From Pinus tabuliformis (Eukaryota; Streptophyta; Pinopsida; Pinales; Pinaceae), in NCBI GenBank assembly GCA_031772625.1, contig CM062812.1, positions 728,412,300 to 728,476,299 of the forward strand: 64,000 nucleotides of DNA, read 5' to 3'. Within the stretch, counting starts at the first letter, position 1, and every line of letters starts with the position of its first letter. Under the pieces are notes generated by a model. It did not search any database. It saw only the letters and a program-made list of their open reading frames with translations, and was not told the DNA's origin. Position numbers and translations under genes: made by a program. Positions 24,610 to 37,320 of this stretch are shown here, piece after piece.

Positions 24610-27600
24610 TGTTATCACTCAGATGTCTTCCTTAGAAGTTATCAAAGAAGGAATAGTTCGAGGTAACTACAAAGCTAATCTTTTAGACTTGGGCTTTAGC
24701 CAACGTAAGTCTAGAGAGGGCTCTCTCTTTATAATTTAACTTTGTTTTGGGTAAGATTTCAGGCTAGTTCTTAGTGCTTATGATTGTTTTGTTTTGATTA
24801 GGTGGTGGAATTAAGAAAAAAGATGGGTAGAGCAAGCATTCAGGCCATTGGGCTATGGAGTCAATCGAGAGTGGTTGAACTGGATCTAATCAATCACTAA
24901 GGTAAGAGTTCACAGGGTAGGCTAGTACAACAAAAGAAAATCTACAGGTTCAAATGGATGAGGTAGTCCTAACTAGGGCAAAGGGCAATGAAGGATCCTT
25001 AACTAGGATTAAGATGAAGAAAGGAAGGATGATCAGTAGTAAACGTCAATGAAGAATCCTTTGCTATGGACCAAATGGGGGGGTAAACTATGGAAGTAAG
25101 GGAGCAATTAAGAATTCCCAAACCAAGACAGTTTAGTAGAAAACATATAGAAAGTGAATAGTTAAAACATAGAGCATTTAAGCTAACTCTGATGATATCA
25201 TTGATTGTTTGCTTTTAAGATTTTGTAAGAGACACATATAAATATTTATAACATCAAGATAAAACAATATTTCAACATGAAGAGATAATACTTATTTGTT
25301 CCAATTCTGCACAATTATCCAGTGAAATGTCCTCATCTTTATTTCATATCCAGCAAAACCAGTCCAGTCTTGAATACAAAAGCTCCTTGGCTCAATATAA
25401 AATATCTACATAAATGTATTTTAATCCACCCTAATTACTTCAATTTGTGAAGTATTTATACAAAACATGATATAAAATATCTCATAACAATATGAGGATT
25501 ATTCTAGGAAACCAAAAATATCCTCAACACAAAGATAGAGACAGATGGAGAACTGTTTTCTTGTTGTCCCTTTTATTGTGACTATGTTGGTTGTTGTAAT
25601 TCGGATTTGGCTCTTTCAGCTACTTTGTAGTTGTGTGCTAGAATCACTTTCTATCTTCTACCTACTGATATTCTTTACCTGTTCTTCTTTGACTCTGTCT
25701 TACCTGTTTTACCTGGCAGCTATGCTTTACCATGTAGATTTACTGCAGTAACTTTATAGTAAATCTGTAAGTTTTGTCCACCATTCACTGTTAGGTAACT
25801 TCATCTTGATCATATTTCTATATATTTCTTCAGCTTCTGTATACTTAGCAAAATTTGTCTTGATGGTAAACAAGTGCTTTACCTCATGCTCTATGTAAAA
25901 TAGATTTTCAAGACAATCATATAATTCCTTTACAGTGGGCAAAGATTTCACCCCTGAAGTACTAGCTTCGTTTGTGGCCAGCTTGTTTAGTATTTCAATA
26001 TAATCCTCTTGAGTCATCAGCTTGTCATGTATTACCATAGGATTGGGAAGGCCTCTTTATCTTAAGATACCATACTTTTTCATAAAACTATCAATGTTTT
26101 CCTGGATGCTTTGACACCTTTTCTCCAGATTGAGCATCAGGTTCCTTTCAGTGAGAACCTTCTTTATTTCTATGATGGTTGATGTTCTGTCATCTATTTC
26201 TAGTTCATCAAGCTGGTACCTCTTTATACTATTCAAAAATTGTTATCAACAGGTTGGCCACTTCAGGCATGTCTCGCAATTCTTCTCTTGTCTTGTGGAC
26301 TTCTTCTGTAGTCACTTTCACTAGTTTAGTTTGTTCAAAAATAACTTGAATAGAAGGCCAAACATCATTGATGGAATCAATGATGTTGGCCCAAAGAATT
26401 TCTTTCATGTCTCCCAGTGGCTCTTGCAATGTCAAATCCTTTTCAAGGGATTTTATTCTTTCTCCCATTCTTTGATTTTTCTAAGCTTCTTCCTTTTGTT
26501 GTATCTAGGCAAGTTTACAATCAGTCTCCAAATTTGACACTTTTTCTCTAAGTTTCTTGAGCTCAGTAGACTGGATGCTCATTTCTTCCATGGATTCTAC
26601 TAATTCAACAGTTTGTTCTGTGGAAGTACCTATGCTTGTATATGCCCCTATGCTTGCTAATGTACCTATTATTGGCAAAGCTGTAGCTGGTGGAACTGTA
26701 GGTACTAAGGCAGTAGCCAATTTGGAGGGTACTGCTGTAGAAACTGTAAGAGTTATAGTCTGAGGAGTGGTGGCCAATTCACTCTGTTTGGACTATATCA
26801 AATTATCTAACTCTTTCTCTATCTCTTTTAATTGTTCATTCAACTTAAGGATTAAGTCCATAAGCTCTCCCTCCTTCTGAGTTTCCAACACTTTAGCTGT
26901 CCGAGGATGATGTAGAGGGGGAATTTTGAGCTGCTTCTTTAGTGCAGCTATGTCATCATTTTTCTTCTTGATAAGCTTTCCGTAGCTTTCACATCCTTGG
27001 GATCATGTCCCAGTTCTATGACCAAGTCCTCTAAGAACATTATTCTAGTGTCCTTGGCCTGTGAAGAGGCATTCTCTAACTAGAATTGTGCTGATATATA
27101 ATTCGATGAATTCTGGAGTTGGTGGGCTGCAATTACCTTGCTGGTCAAAGTGGAGTAAACCATTTCCCTATTCTGCTTGTGTAACTCTATTTGTTCAATA
27201 GGATGGATATCCTTTTCCAATACTTCGAATTCTATTTTCAGATAATTTACCATTGATCTAGGTTGTTGTGTAGTTGGCTTCAAGAAACTCATCTACATCT
27301 TACCTTCTTTTATGTCAAAGGCTGACATTAACCTTGTTTGATTTGTTGGAGCCATTTCAGGTAGTGTGCATAACTTTGGGCCATTAGTCTCTCATTTCTT
27401 GCCTTGATTTCTTTGTATTTCTCTTTTAAGTCCTAGCTCTGGCCACTTTGAGCTCTAAAGGAGGATACTTCCATGCTCTGTTGCCTTTCTAGCATTTGAG
27501 CTTGTGAGGTGGAAGGTTCTTGTGTACCTCCTAAATTAGTGGTATGCATGCTTTCTACTCCTGTAATTCCTGCTGTCTCCTTAGTATACTCTTGTTCTGA

Positions 27601-30600
27601 AAATGGGTTCAACCTTTGCCTCTTGACATTTGTTTGGGCAATAGGTCTGCTAGAAGGAGTGGCCTCCTCTCTATCTCTTTTATGATTCCTCTCCTCATTT
27701 AGAGGAGTCTGTAAAATAGGAGGATTACTCATGATTTGTTTTGGCTGAGCAAGTTCTTCTGAAATCTCAGGCTGTTCTAATTCATCTGGCTGCTCTGATG
27801 GCCCTTCTTCTACAATTTTCCCACTGTGTCCCTGTGATGGCCTTTGAGATTTAGTTTCTCCTAGCACCTGTACAAATGAATCCTCATCAAGTCTTCTATC
27901 TAAATCAATCAATACATTATTGAGCTATCCCGGTCTACCAAAGTGTTTTCCACCCATTCAAGCTAATTTGCATACTGTTAAATTTCAGGGATTCTATGGT
28001 GGATGTAAGGAGATAATTTATTCTTCTGTCTTCTATTGCAAACGAACTCTAAGTTGTCATAATTCCAGATAAAAATTTGTTTGAGTTTCAGCCTTTGGAG
28101 GATTAATTATACTTCCTTTCCTGCTTCATTACTGTTACATATGAATTGGCCAAGTTGATCTTTTATCCTAAGTTGAGCTTTCTTCTTGGCTTTCACAAAA
28201 TGCAACCCATCTAAATTGATCATTTGCCTGTAGTACTCCAGGGCAAACAATCTCATAGGGAGGTATCTAGGTAGTCTTTAGGGAGCCAACTCACACCCAT
28301 AGATTCTAATTCTAGTATGGTGTTGGTATAGGTAGCAATCCCCCACTCTATACTATTTTGACAACTGAAGGACCCTCCTGATGTTTGCACTGATTCTGGG
28401 GGGAAGGCTTCCTAATAGCATAGTTTCAACTTGGTACACAAAGAGATCTATGAAATCATTATAATAATATTGAGAGTCATATTTATGGATTAATGAAGTC
28501 CAGAAGACCACTAATCTGGGATTGCCTTTGGTATCAGGCTTTTGGAGGGTGATCGGAAATCTGTCAGCTTGATAATACAAGAACAAATGATATGAAACTG
28601 AAGAATATTTAAACACCCCTTCATTTTCTATTGTCATGAATTTATCATGCATCTTATCAGCAATGAACTTAGCATAATAAAACATGATGGCTGGGGGCTG
28701 CCGAGGAGAGTAGATGGACATAAAGGCTATAATGATTTCATCAACAAATTCACTTGTAGTCTGGCCTAATACACTAGATATCATGTCTATGATGTCTCAG
28801 CCAAGATCAAAGAATACAGTCCACATGTAAGGAGGAGAGTCCTTTGGAGTGTATTTTTCTTCCCTAATGAAGGTCTGGAATAACCTAGCAATTTTTATTA
28901 ATGTGAGTGTAGGGAATCCATTCAGCAAATCTCCAATAGAAAGAGGTGTCAGGTTTTGGCCTGGTTGCAACTAGAGCATTTCATTTATGGACTCGGCAGT
29001 GATGGTAAATAATACAGATTGGTCGGGGGTCATTACTGCCCTTTGGCTGGGATTATAGTTCATATGGAAGTAATGGATGATCTCTGGGAAGATATGAACT
29101 CTAGGAAATTGGTTCTTGGGTAAACCTGATTCCCAAAGTCCAATGTAGTCTGCATGGTTCAGGTATTGGTCTCTGTACTTGCAGAATAGTTTCAAAGGGG
29201 ACACTTGGACAAAGGTGTCTTTAATCTGAAAATATTTATTTGCTAGTGGGAGATGGTCTAAATCCCTGTGAGGAGTAGAAACGAGCATGACATTCAATGC
29301 AATTGGGGCATCCATCCTTGGTTCTTGTGGATTCATGGACGGGGGTGAAGGGTTTTTAGTGAATTTGGGAAAACTGGTCTAATTTAGGTATTTTGAAGTT
29401 ACTAGGTAACTTATCTTACTAAATTACTTAGTAATTGGAAGCAATTTAGTCCAAGTTGTGGAACAAAACAGGGTTTTTCAGTGAATTTGGGGTAAATACC
29501 TGGTTTCAGATTTTGGACAAAGTAATGGCGATTGTGCACTATTTGCAGGAAGCTCACATGACTGCAAGGTGGTCTAGTGTTTCAGCAACTTCAGTAGATT
29601 GGCAGTTGGATGTAGGTTGATGGTTGCACATACTCTGGTGATTGCATAGAGGTCAGAGTGTTATTTTTCATGATAAAACCAAAAACAGTGACTTTTTTAG
29701 TTTTATTCATAAAGTCAATGATTTTGGTGGCTACACTGGGAAAAGGACACTTGGCGTTATGTGGAAAATGTGACAGTTTGTCGTTTAGTGGGAGGTGGTA
29801 AGCGGGATCGTATCACACCGCTTTTGGGATAAAGTGGTTTTGGGGGGAGGCCGCCTGATGCCATCCAATCGGCGCCACATAGCAGTAGGGTGAATAGTGA
29901 AACTACCCATATTGGGTGGGAAAAAGTTGGCCTTTGGAGGCCACCCGATATGAGCATCGAGCGTTGGATCAAAAGGGGTCAGATCGCATGGTGATCGGGG
30001 TGATGATTTGATCTGAGGTTTAACGGAGGGGCCTGACAGGGTTTTAATGCATGGAGGGATTAATTAATTGCGGATTAGGGAGGCTTAATGATTTCATTGG
30101 CAGGGAAAGATTATTAATTAATCACTGATTGATTAATTAATCTCTTTTATTTCGGCAGTGGGTTGTGGTTATTAATTAGTCACTGATTGATTTAATTAAT
30201 ACCATTAATCAATTTATTAATAAGTTTATGTTTCAGACTTTGGGGCAGGATATTTACATATGGGTTTTTAATAAAACATACAAAATAGGGGTATTTTTTT
30301 GGATTTAATAAATAATGTAGAATTCAATATGAAATGAATATGGAAAAACGAAGTGCGCTAAGTATAATGTGTGTTGAATTTTATTTTCTTTTCACATAAA
30401 ACATTATATCTTAGGCTAAATGTTCATTTTGTGGGTTTTTGTGAAAAGAGGGGTTTTTTATGGGGGTGATTACTTTCCCTAGGCAAATGGTGCTTTTACC
30501 TTAGGAAAAAGGGATTTTTTTGGGGAAAATGAATAAATTGAAGGGGGTGAATGTTTGTGAGGGAGATTTTAGTACTTAGACCCTATAAGTTATTGGGCCG

Positions 30601-31425
30601 AGGGTCTGGTCCCTCCAGAAGTCAAAGAAATTCTCTGAGCCCCTTTAACTTAAGGTTTTAGGTACTTTTGACTTTCCTTATGGGAAATTAGTAAAATTAA
30701 AGGTAAAATGAGTGGGGAAATTAATCACTTGACTTTGTAAATGTTCAATTATCATCCATACTTTAGCAACTTGATGATGAAAGTAAATGATATAATTTTA
30801 TCTAATCATTCATCACAATTCTGCCACCATCTAACTAATTACCCATCTACTCATCCTACCATTTTTCTACTCTTTATTAGGGTGCATTTAAGCTAGCAAA
30901 CCCTTTATCAAAACTTTCCTTTTCTTTTACAATAGAAATCTATCTAAGTCTCTCCTGATTACATCCAAGGGATCAGATTAAATAGTTGAGCTCCTTTTAT
31001 TTTCTCTACCTATCTACTTATCTTCCAAGATTAAATAGTTTGGTTAGATTTTATTCTCTATTTCTAAGCATAAAATTCAAAACATGGAATAACCAAGATT
31101 AAACTATTTGATTACCATGGATCGTGGCATGAATAACAAGTTGCGCACAATCATTATTATGCAAGGAAGTAAATAGTAGTGGCATTCGGACTTGCACACT
31201 TTCATGGTCTTTTCTTTTTCCTTGGGGTTCATTTTTCATCTTTTTTACCTTTTTTACTCTTTTTGTCCTTTGATTTTTCTTTTGGGACATACCCTCTTTA
31301 CATTCTTTATTTTTTGATTTTCTTGAATATGGAAAACATTTTCACAAAGCAAAGGTATGTACATATTACAGTTTTGACCTCAGCTATTCAAAAATTATGA
31401 CACCTATTTGTATAGGAACATAACA
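24610..31425 (-). repeat. 5' LTR of the giant Tat element (6.8 kb)
   Basis: Reads TGTTATCACTC to GGAACATAACA on the plus strand, complete at both ends and followed by the GACTC duplication (31426-31430). It mirrors 10389-17224, including the coding tract, the TTAATTAAT cluster, the GC-richer patch and the dyad/TATA motif at 24714-24735. Confidence 0.92.
25754..29336 (-). pseudogene. LTR-internal coding tract (5' LTR copy)
   Basis: Second copy of the tract at 11560-15135. From the start near 29336 it shows MNPQEPRMDAPIALNV, LFCKYRDQYLNHADYIGLWE, SVLFTITAESINEML (about 28975-29020), the helical domain (SEFVDEIIIAFMSIYSPRQP, GVFKYSSVSYHLFLYYQAD), a KRQRLNPFSEQEYTKETAG stretch (about 27560-27630), the Thr/Pro linker and coiled coil (about 26230-26880), and LENLFYIEHEVKHLFTIK (about 25850-25910). 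As part of a 5' LTR it should have been identical to the 3' copy at insertion. Broken, with many breaks that differ from those of the other copy. Confidence 0.72.
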
Positions 31426-31430
31426 GACTC

Positions 31431-32375
31431 ATTATTTGATGGGTTGAGATGGATGACTTCTAGAAGCCTTGAATTATTTTGGATTGATGTGTTCCTTGAG
31501 ATCCCACATTCATTCTTGGATTATGGCATGGGGGTGAATGGTTGAGGAGAGATTTTACTTAGATTTCCTACAATTAGGTGGAACGTGGAATTCCCATTTC
31601 GGGTTTCGATTTTGCTTCATCAATATGAGGTTATTTCTCCTTATATTTATATGAGTATTATATTGTATTATATGTGGTATATATGGTTGATATTTCATTG
31701 GTATTTATGCTGCTATTATGCTGGTTATGTATGTGTTTTATGATAGTGGCTATGTATGGCTCTCATCATGGTTTTACTTGTAAATGAATGGAAAATGTAT
31801 CTATGACTAATGAATGAAATTGTAGTTGATGTGTTGAGGCATCAATGCTACTTAGCAATCCTTAGCTAACTATGAGACCCCTATGCTCAGATCCATTTCT
31901 TACACCTCTATATTAAATATTTGTGATCTATTTGACGAAATGGCTGTCATGAATAGTAGGGGTTTAGTTAAGGTCTCATTAAAGTGATTCATTTTCTTGT
32001 TATTTTACTATTATGAAGATGTGATTCAATTATGGGTAGTGACATGGGCTCTAGGCTTGAAAAAGTGGCTCAAATCTTGGGGATGTTGGTACAAAACTGT
32101 GTTAAAGAGTCCCTGGACATTGGCTTATAGGCCTGTGAGAGCGTCTAGAGGTTAAGTGGTCTAAAAGCTCAGTGGGACCCAGGGGATGGTTGGCATAAAG
32201 TTGGATTGGTTCCTAAGGGTCCTAATTCTAATGTTAAATGTATTTATGGTGTGTTTCCCTCAGTTCCACTTCCTTAACATGATTTAATAGGTTGAGTCAT
32301 ATCATAGTGGCCTCTTGTCTCATTTTTACCCTGGTTGGGTGATTTCTTAGGTAGATGTGGGAGGAGGGTGTTATA
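31431..32375 (+). repeat. family-X LTR, second segment (5' LTR, split)
   Basis: Continues the LTR interrupted at 10388. It aligns with 38530-39533 and with 52110-53124, and ends GGAGGAGGGTGTTATA just before the primer site. Confidence 0.85.
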
Positions 32376-32378
32376 GAG

Positions 32379-32394
32379 TGGTATTAGAGCATGG
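32379..32394 (+). promoter_or_regulatory. tRNA-Met-type primer binding site (family X, first element)
   Basis: TGGTATTAGAGCATGG begins three bases after the LTR end. It is one base from the plant initiator-Met site TGGTATCAGAGC. The inverted copy at 36784-36799 keeps TGGTATCAGAGCATGG. Confidence 0.8.
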
Positions 32395-33059
32395 TTCACC
32401 CCTCATACTGGATGGGATATGTGTTGGTCATGTATGCATGTTCGTTGCATGTGTGTCTCTTACACTTTCATTCCATGTTCTTCATGCATTTACATGATGT
32501 TGATCGTGCTTGTAGTGAGGTTGAAAATGTGGAATTTGATTTTGTTATTGTGGAGCGCATCATCGTGAGTGTATCACTAGTTAGATGTCATTATATGTCG
32601 CTTACATGTATCATTTTGTATGCTTGGTTATATTCTTATATGTTTGGTTACATTCTTGCATGCTTGGTTGCATGCATCATTTTGGTAGGTTTAGTTACAA
32701 GTATTGTTCATTATGCTTGATTACATGTGATTATGCATGTGTGTTGTTGGTTACACATTTCTTATGCATGTTCACATTTGCATGTGGTCGAGTGTATAGA
32801 GGTGTAATGATTGTTTTCATGCATGAGGTTGTGATGCGTGTTGTTGTTAAGGCCATGCATTGATGACTAGACCCTAGCTAGAATGATGGTTTCATGGTTA
32901 TATTCTTATTTAATATGTTTCCATTTGTTGTCATGATTATGTTATACGTGCATCGTGCTGATTTGTTGATCTTACAGACAATGTATCCTCCCCAATCCAT
33001 ACTAAGTTACACTGGCTTATTATAATTTGGTTTAGCTGATATGATATACCTTGCAGGAA
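32395..33059 (+). other. family-X leader, no gene; short TTGGTTACATTC repeats
   Basis: About 660 bp of T/G-rich leader between the primer site and gag. At 32617-32680 three imperfect units of about 20-24 bp (TGCTTGGTTATATTC, TGTTTGGTTACATTC, TGCTTGGTTGCATGC) stand in tandem. An inverted, diverged counterpart lies at about 36180-36780. Small open frames here follow the repeat and show no family motif. Confidence 0.65.
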
Positions 33060-33870
33060 GAAATATTAAATGGATAGCAAGATGGTATACTACAAAGACT
33101 CTCCTATGAATCAGAAGGGAAGTATCGTGTTGGGAACTCTTTCAATTTGGAAGATACAATGGGAAACTTAAAGGAATATGTAAGGAGTTGTAAGGTAGAT
33201 AATGAGATAGCCATGCAGACACAAGATAAGCTAGTATAGGTAAATGTAGTGATACTTCGGAGCTTGTCAGATTTGCAGCGACAGGGACCACATCATATCA
33301 GCCATGAGAAGGAGGAAAAAACTAATGGGGTATATGGTAGTATGTCACATTGTGATCATGGGTTAGATAGAGATGACATTATCAGAGATGGAAGATTGTT
33401 GGACACTCCAGATAGGAGAAGGGATAGACACACGTACCATTCTAGTTCTGGTTCTGATAGGCATGATGATCGATATCGTTATAATATGTATAGGAGGATT
33501 TATAGGGGATACTTTCTTGATGAATTTAAGAAATAAAATCCACCTACATTCGATGGAGAGATGAAGAAATTGCAGGATGCAGACACATGATTTCTTTGTA
33601 TGAATAAGTTCTTCAGGTTGCATGATTATTCACAGAACATGAAAGTGAGAGTAACAACATTGAGTCTCAAAGATAGAGCAGAAATTTGGTGGGAAGATGT
33701 GAAGAATTTCAAGGGTATACATGAGGAAGAATTGGCATGGAGTGAGATTGAGCATCTATTCAAGAAGAAATATTTGTTAGAGAGATACTTTTATTTCCGA
33801 GCATTTAAGAAATCCATATACTTTGATGAAGAGAGATACCTGGTTCGGAAATACATCTTGTAAATGTCTT
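33060..33870 (+). pseudogene. family-X gag, N-terminal half (plus strand)
   Basis: Plus-strand translation has a low-complexity R/D/H-rich N-terminus (TPDRRRDRHTYHSSSGSDRH), then a Ty3 gag core: RLHDYSQNMKVRVTTLSLKD, RAEIWWEDVKNFKGIHEEEL, AWSEIEHLFKKKYL. It stops being readable near 33870, where sequence of the opposite orientation begins. A diverged mirror copy lies at about 35345-36150 on the minus strand. Broken fossil. Confidence 0.8.
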
Positions 33871-33886
33871 CCTCTTTGATGCGTAT

Positions 33887-34210
33887 CTAGTGATATTTGA
33901 ATCTCAGATCAATCTTTGATAACTCTACTGATGCCTGAAACTCATGGAACAAATCATCAATCCTCAGCAATAGATACCTGTTCTTGATGGTCACTTTGTT
34001 CAAAAGCCTAGAGTCAATGCATAATATGAGAGTACCATATTTCTTCTTTAAAAACAAGACCAGTGCACCCCATGGTGATATATTTGGCCTAATGTATCCC
34101 TTGTCTAACATTTCCTCCAATTGTAGCTTCAACTCTACGAACTCAGGTGTGCTCATCCCGTAAGGTTCTTTTGATGTTGCAGCTAGCCCTAGCACTAAAT
34201 CAATAGAAAA
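33887..34210 (-). pseudogene. Ty3 reverse transcriptase, N-terminal part (family X)
   Basis: On the minus strand, [40 protein letters not shown] and [19 protein letters not shown] match the RT entry and fingers of plant Ty3 chromoviruses (YRMAP-E-L-E-L-K...ID-DLFD). The YxDD palm is absent from this copy. Broken fossil. Confidence 0.85.
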
Positions 34211-34380
34211 TTCTACTTCCCTGTGAGGTGGAAACTTTCAAATATCCTTAGGAGCACATCCTTGAACTGTTATAAAACTGGTTACCTTCCCAACACATCT
34301 ACACCCTCAACTTCCTTACCTTTATCACTAGAAATGAGTACTGCAAATAACACACACTCTTTTTTGCGGTTGCACATTTC

Positions 34381-34800
34381 CTACATAACTGTCACCATCC
34401 TAACTGATATGGCTTTCTTATTTCCTTGCAAGACTCTTGGTTCCCCATTGTCATCCAAGAGCTTAATATCTTTGTCATAACAATCCACCTTTATTATATG
34501 AATATACAACCAATCCATGCCCAACAAAATATTGTATGATCCCAACGGTAATACATTCAAATGTGTTGCGGTAGGCATGCCATTCAAATCAAATGCACAA
34601 GCTCTTACCCAATGATGAACTCGCTTATTTGTACCTACACCCAATTGAACTAACCAAGCTTTTTCATGCAATTCCCTACTCAATCCACACTTATCCACCA
34701 AGTCAGTACTAACATAACTATAATTAGATCCAGGGTCAATCAAAATAGAAATAACTTGATCACAAAGCATACTGTCCATCTCAATGATACATGCCTAATG
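34381..34800 (-). pseudogene. Ty3 aspartic protease (family X)
   Basis: On the minus strand, VISILIDPGSNYSYVSTDLV carries the retropepsin active-site region, and NVLPLGSYNILLGMDWLYIH is the typical second half (L-G-S-Y-D-x-I-L-G-M-D-W-L). It directly follows the gag zinc knuckle and precedes RT. Broken fossil. Confidence 0.85.
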
Positions 34801-34899
34801 GTCTGCCTGTTCATTATCAAATGCTTCATAAATACAAGGAACTCTCTAACAAACATCCCCAACAATCTGTGCATCATGTGCACTGTATATATGAGGCCT

Positions 34900-36150
34900 A
34901 CCACCATGATACTATGGACAATCTCTCCTAGGATGATCTCCTCCACAAGTCCAACAACACACGGGATCGTTATTATTCTCCTCAGATCGATGTCCCTGTC
35001 CTCTATCTGATGCATTGAACTTCTTGGGTGGTGCAACAGTCTCTTTATTACCTAAATCCTATGGTCTTACTCTCTTCTTTTCCCATTTCCCTTTGTTCTT
35101 GGCATCACCTTTCCAATCTAGTTTAATCTCAGACTTGCACTTCAATTGTTCATAGCAATGCTTTATATTTTGGATGGCCTCCTCTAATGATCTAGGGTCA
35201 TTGAACTCAATCCTATCTTTGAATGCCATTGGTAACTCATTATTAGACCTCTGAATCTTGGCCTTCTCCTCCTTGAGGTAAGGCACATACCTCAGTAGCT
35301 CCAAGAACCTGCTATTGTACTCATCATATGTCATAGATCCCATCTTTAGCTCATAGAATATTTTTCCCCTGTCATGAAAGTATCTCTCTGAAAAATACTT
35401 CTTCTTGAATAGCCTCTAAAACTCACTCCAAGTCAAATATTCCTCATGTATACCTCCGACATTCTTCACATCTTCCCACCAAATGTCTTCTTTACCTTTG
35501 AGACTAAATCTTTCTACTTTGGGTTTCATGTTCTCTGAATAATCATGTAGCCTAGAGAACTTCTTCATACCAAGCAACCATGCCTCTGCATATTGTGATT
35601 TCTTCATCTCTCCATTGAATGTAGGTGGGTTTTCTTTCTTAAATTCATCTAGAAAGTATCCCCTATCGCTCCTCGTATATGGATGATAACGATATCAATC
35701 ATCATGCCTGTCAGAACCAGAACTATAATGGTACCTCTGTCTATCCTTTCTCCTATTTGGAGTGTCCAACAATCTACTATCTCTGATCATGTCATCGCTC
35801 TTTGACCTATGACCACCATCTGACCTACTACCATATGCCCCATTAGGTTTTTCCTCCTGCTCATGGCTGATGTGATGTGGTCACTGTCCCTACAAATATT
35901 CCAAGCTCTGAAGTATCATTTCACTTACCTCAGTTAGCGTCTCTTGTGCCTGCATGATTATGTCATTATATGCATTACAACTGTTTATTTCTTCTTTTAA
36001 GCTTCTCGGTGTATCTTCCAAATCGAAAGAGATCCCATCACCATACTACCTTTTCATTCATAGGGAGAGTCTTTGTAGTCCACCATATTTCTAGCCATTT
36101 GATATTTCTTCCTGCAAGGTATATCATGTCAGCTAAAACAAATCATAAGA
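34900..36150 (-). pseudogene. family-X gag with zinc knuckle (minus strand)
   Basis: On the minus strand the R/D/H-rich N-terminus and gag core (RLHDYSENMKPKVERFSLKG, DIWWEDVKNVGGIHEE) are followed by MTYDEYNSRFLELLRYVPYL and IEFNDPRSLEEAIQNIKHCY, then a CCHC knuckle CWTCGGDHPRRDCP near 34915-34960. It is more complete at the C-terminal side than the plus-strand copy. Broken fossil. Confidence 0.82.
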
Positions 36151-36997
36151 AACCAATGTACCTTATTATAGCTCGGGGAGGATACCTTGTCTATAAGATC
36201 ATCAAATCAGCGTGATACATGTATAACAAAATCATGACAACATATGGAAACATAACACATAAGCATATAACCAAGAAACCATCATTCTAGCTAGCTGGGT
36301 CCAGTCATCAATGCATGACCTTAACCACAACAAACAAAACAACCTCATGCATGACAAAAATCATTACACCAATATACACTCGACCACATGAAAACAAGAA
36401 CATGCGTAAGCAATGTGTAACCAACCACACACATGCATAATCACATGTAATCAAGCATAATGAAAAATACTTGTAACAAAGGCTACCAAAATGATACATG
36501 CAACCAAGCATAAAAGTGTAACCAAACATACAATAATCTAACCAAGCATATGAAACATTGAAATGTTACATGTAAGTGACATATAATGACACCTAACTAG
36601 TCATAAACTCATGACGATGCACTCCAAAATAACAACATCAAGTTCAACATGATGACCTCACTACAACCACGATCAACATCATGCAAGTGCGTCAAGCACA
36701 TGGAATGCAAGTGTAAGAGACACACATGCAATGAACATGCATGCACGACCAACACACAACCCGTCTAGTCTGAGGGGTGAACCATGCTCTGATACCACTC
36801 TGTAACACCCTCCTCCCACATCTACCTATGGAATCTTCCAACCAAGGTAAAAATGTGACGAGAGGCCTCTATGATATGATTCGACCTCTTAAGTCACGCT
36901 AAGGAAGTAGAACCGAAGGAAACGCACCATAGAGACATTTAAAATCAGCATTAAGACCCTCAGGAACCAATCCAACATTTTTGGCAACCAGCCTTTG

Positions 36998-37320
36998 GGT
37001 GATGGAAACCAAAGAAGAGTTCCTTACAAATTGGATCATGTGCCAAGCTACCACCATGATTTTCTGGACCCATCAGCATTATATCATGGAAATGAAAGAA
37101 TATTTCGTTATAGATTGGATCACGTGTCAATCTGCCAACACGATTTTGTGGGCCATTTAGAATTATTGAGAGGATTGGGCTAGCAGCCTATCGACTTGCA
37201 GTTCCTCTGATAGTGGAATTCCATGATGTTTCTATGTGTCATTTCTTAAGAAGTATGTTAAATATGTTGATCATGTGATTGACTAATCTGTATTGCAGGT
37301 GGAACCAGATGGATAATTCC
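36998..37320 (+). pseudogene. Ty3 integrase C-terminal end, plus strand, next to an LTR
   Basis: Plus-strand reading shows AAYRLAVPLIVEFHDVSMCH and a V-D-H-V-I-D-like block, then a QVEPDG-like ending. This is the end of a plant Ty3 polyprotein (A-Y-R-L-x-L-P...V-H-D-V-F-H-V-S...V-L-Q-V-E-P-D). It ends just before the LTR at 37321. The bases between, AGATGGATAATTCC, line up with the purine tract AAGAGGGAGGGTTC before the LTR at 49364. Broken fossil. Confidence 0.7.

Larger units (their letters stand above)
33871..36997 (-). mobile_element. family-X partial element in inverted orientation
   Basis: On the minus strand, in element order: the end of an LTR (36801-36997, ending GGGTGTTACA), primer site TGGTATCAGAGCATGG (36784-36799), leader, gag, zinc knuckle, aspartic protease and the first part of reverse transcriptase, which stops at the junction near 33871. 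Gag and leader are roughly 80% alike to the plus-strand copy at 32376-33870, so the two form a large diverged inverted repeat with a spacer of about 1.5 kb. No chromodomain or 3' LTR belongs to it. Broken, with many breaks. Confidence 0.8.
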
